Assembly: GCF_000368025.1 (NCBI RefSeq)
Contig: NZ_KB849212.1
Span: 1,396,435-1,460,434, forward strand
Source: Acinetobacter parvus DSM 16617 = CIP 108168
GTDB taxonomy: Bacteria; Pseudomonadota; Gammaproteobacteria; Pseudomonadales; Moraxellaceae
Reading direction: 5' to 3'
Length of the DNA: 64,000 bases
In this document: one piece after another, positions 63,554 to 64,000 of the stretch
Position numbering within the stretch: position 1 is the stretch's first letter
Layout of the letters: each line of letters begins with the position of its first letter
Position numbers and translations under genes: made by a program
Notes under the pieces: model-generated
What the model was told of the DNA's origin: nothing
Seen by the model: only the letters and a program-made list of their open reading frames with translations
Databases searched by the model: none

Positions 63554-63637
63554 AGAAATTTCACATTTCCTTACGTTCTCCACTTGGAATGTCTGACAAT
63601 CAGGTTATAGTCAAGACATGAGCAGAGGAGAAGCATA

Positions 63638-64000
63638 ATGACACAACAAATCACTGCGCCATTACGAGAAGATGTTCGTTTACTGGGTAATTTACTGGGC
63701 GAAACCTTAAAGCAGCATGCAGGACAGGATTTGTTTAATCAGGTTGAGCAGATTCGTGCCCTGGCCAAGGGTGCCCGTGATGGTCAAATCGAGGCGGAAA
63801 AACAGCTCGAACACCTTTTCCTCGGCCTAAAAGATGAAGAAATTTTGCCCCTGACCCGTGCATTTTCATATTTTCTCAACTTTGCCAACATCGCTGAGCA
63901 GTACCATGTGGTGCGTAACCGCCGTCAGGCTGAGTTTGACGAGCAGACATCCAGTCCAAACCCACTGACGCATCTCTTTGAAAAATTCAGAACCCAACAG
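63638..64000 (+). CDS. ppc: Phosphoenolpyruvate carboxylase, N-terminal part (cut by window edge)
   Basis: The first 121 codons of a much longer gene. The translation begins MTQQITAPLREDVRLLGNLL and continues with GETLKQHAGQDLFNQVEQIR and LTRAFSYFLNFANIAEQYH, the hallmark N-terminus of Ppc (compare [22 protein letters not shown] in E. coli, from memory). The enzyme carboxylates phosphoenolpyruvate to oxaloacetate. AGAGGAG at 63624-63630 is a strong ribosome site. Confidence 0.9.
   Translation, partial: MTQQITAPLREDVRLLGNLLGETLKQHAGQDLFNQVEQIRALAKGARDGQIEAEKQLEHLFLGLKDEEILPLTRAFSYFLNFANIAEQYHVVRNRRQAEFDEQTSSPNPLTHLFEKFRTQQ

Overview
The window is chromosomal DNA of a gammaproteobacterium, almost certainly an Acinetobacter. 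The reasons are an exact-length ISAba11-type insertion sequence, a remnant that reads like the Acinetobacter ADC class C beta-lactamase, and familiar gene clusters (phoBR, ribB-ribH-nusB-thiL-pgpA, glmU-glmS, dapA-bamC-purC). Both edges cut a gene: gshA on the left and ppc on the right.

Layout. 1-10.5 kb: gshA start, small conserved genes, a YbdL-type aminotransferase, a MATE pump, a divergent SDR/TetR pair and phoBR. 10.5-12.9 kb: a small accessory pocket with ISAba11 (10755-11855, TSD CATAT) placed 25 bp before a frameshifted Mrr-like restriction gene. 12.9-27.4 kb: housekeeping genes (psd, pncB, dtd, serB with a divergent Smp-like gene, riboflavin and thiamine genes, nusB, pgpA, glmU, glmS). 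27.46-40.93 kb: a complete Tn7 relative downstream of glmS. 41-64 kb: more core genes (YitT, Lrp, pncA, dapA-bamC-purC, rarA, mutY, tag, ahr, dapB, dnaJ, an RND efflux pair with its TetR regulator), two gene remnants (acyltransferase, ADC-like beta-lactamase) and the start of ppc.

The Tn7-like element spans 27463-40925 (13,463 bp). It starts and ends with TGTA[T/C]GAGAG, is flanked by the 5-bp duplication GTTCG, and carries tnsABCDE in the Tn7 order and orientation. TnsB-site-like repeats are tandem at the glmS-proximal (R) end and spread out at the L end. The insertion point is the UUCG loop of the hairpin following glmS, so the native terminator is split, and the element carries a new terminator hairpin just inside its R end.

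The cargo between tnsE and the L end (35.3-40.8 kb) is the most interesting part. It holds a GHKL (MORC/Hsp90-like) ATPase, a 407-aa protein of unknown function, a DNA cytosine-5 methyltransferase, a small XRE regulator of the restriction-modification controller type, and a 160-aa winged-helix/coiled-coil protein. A perfect inverted repeat covers the divergent promoter region of the last two genes. No recognisable restriction nuclease is present. This looks like a mobile, methylation-linked defence island of unusual composition; its function is inferred, not shown.
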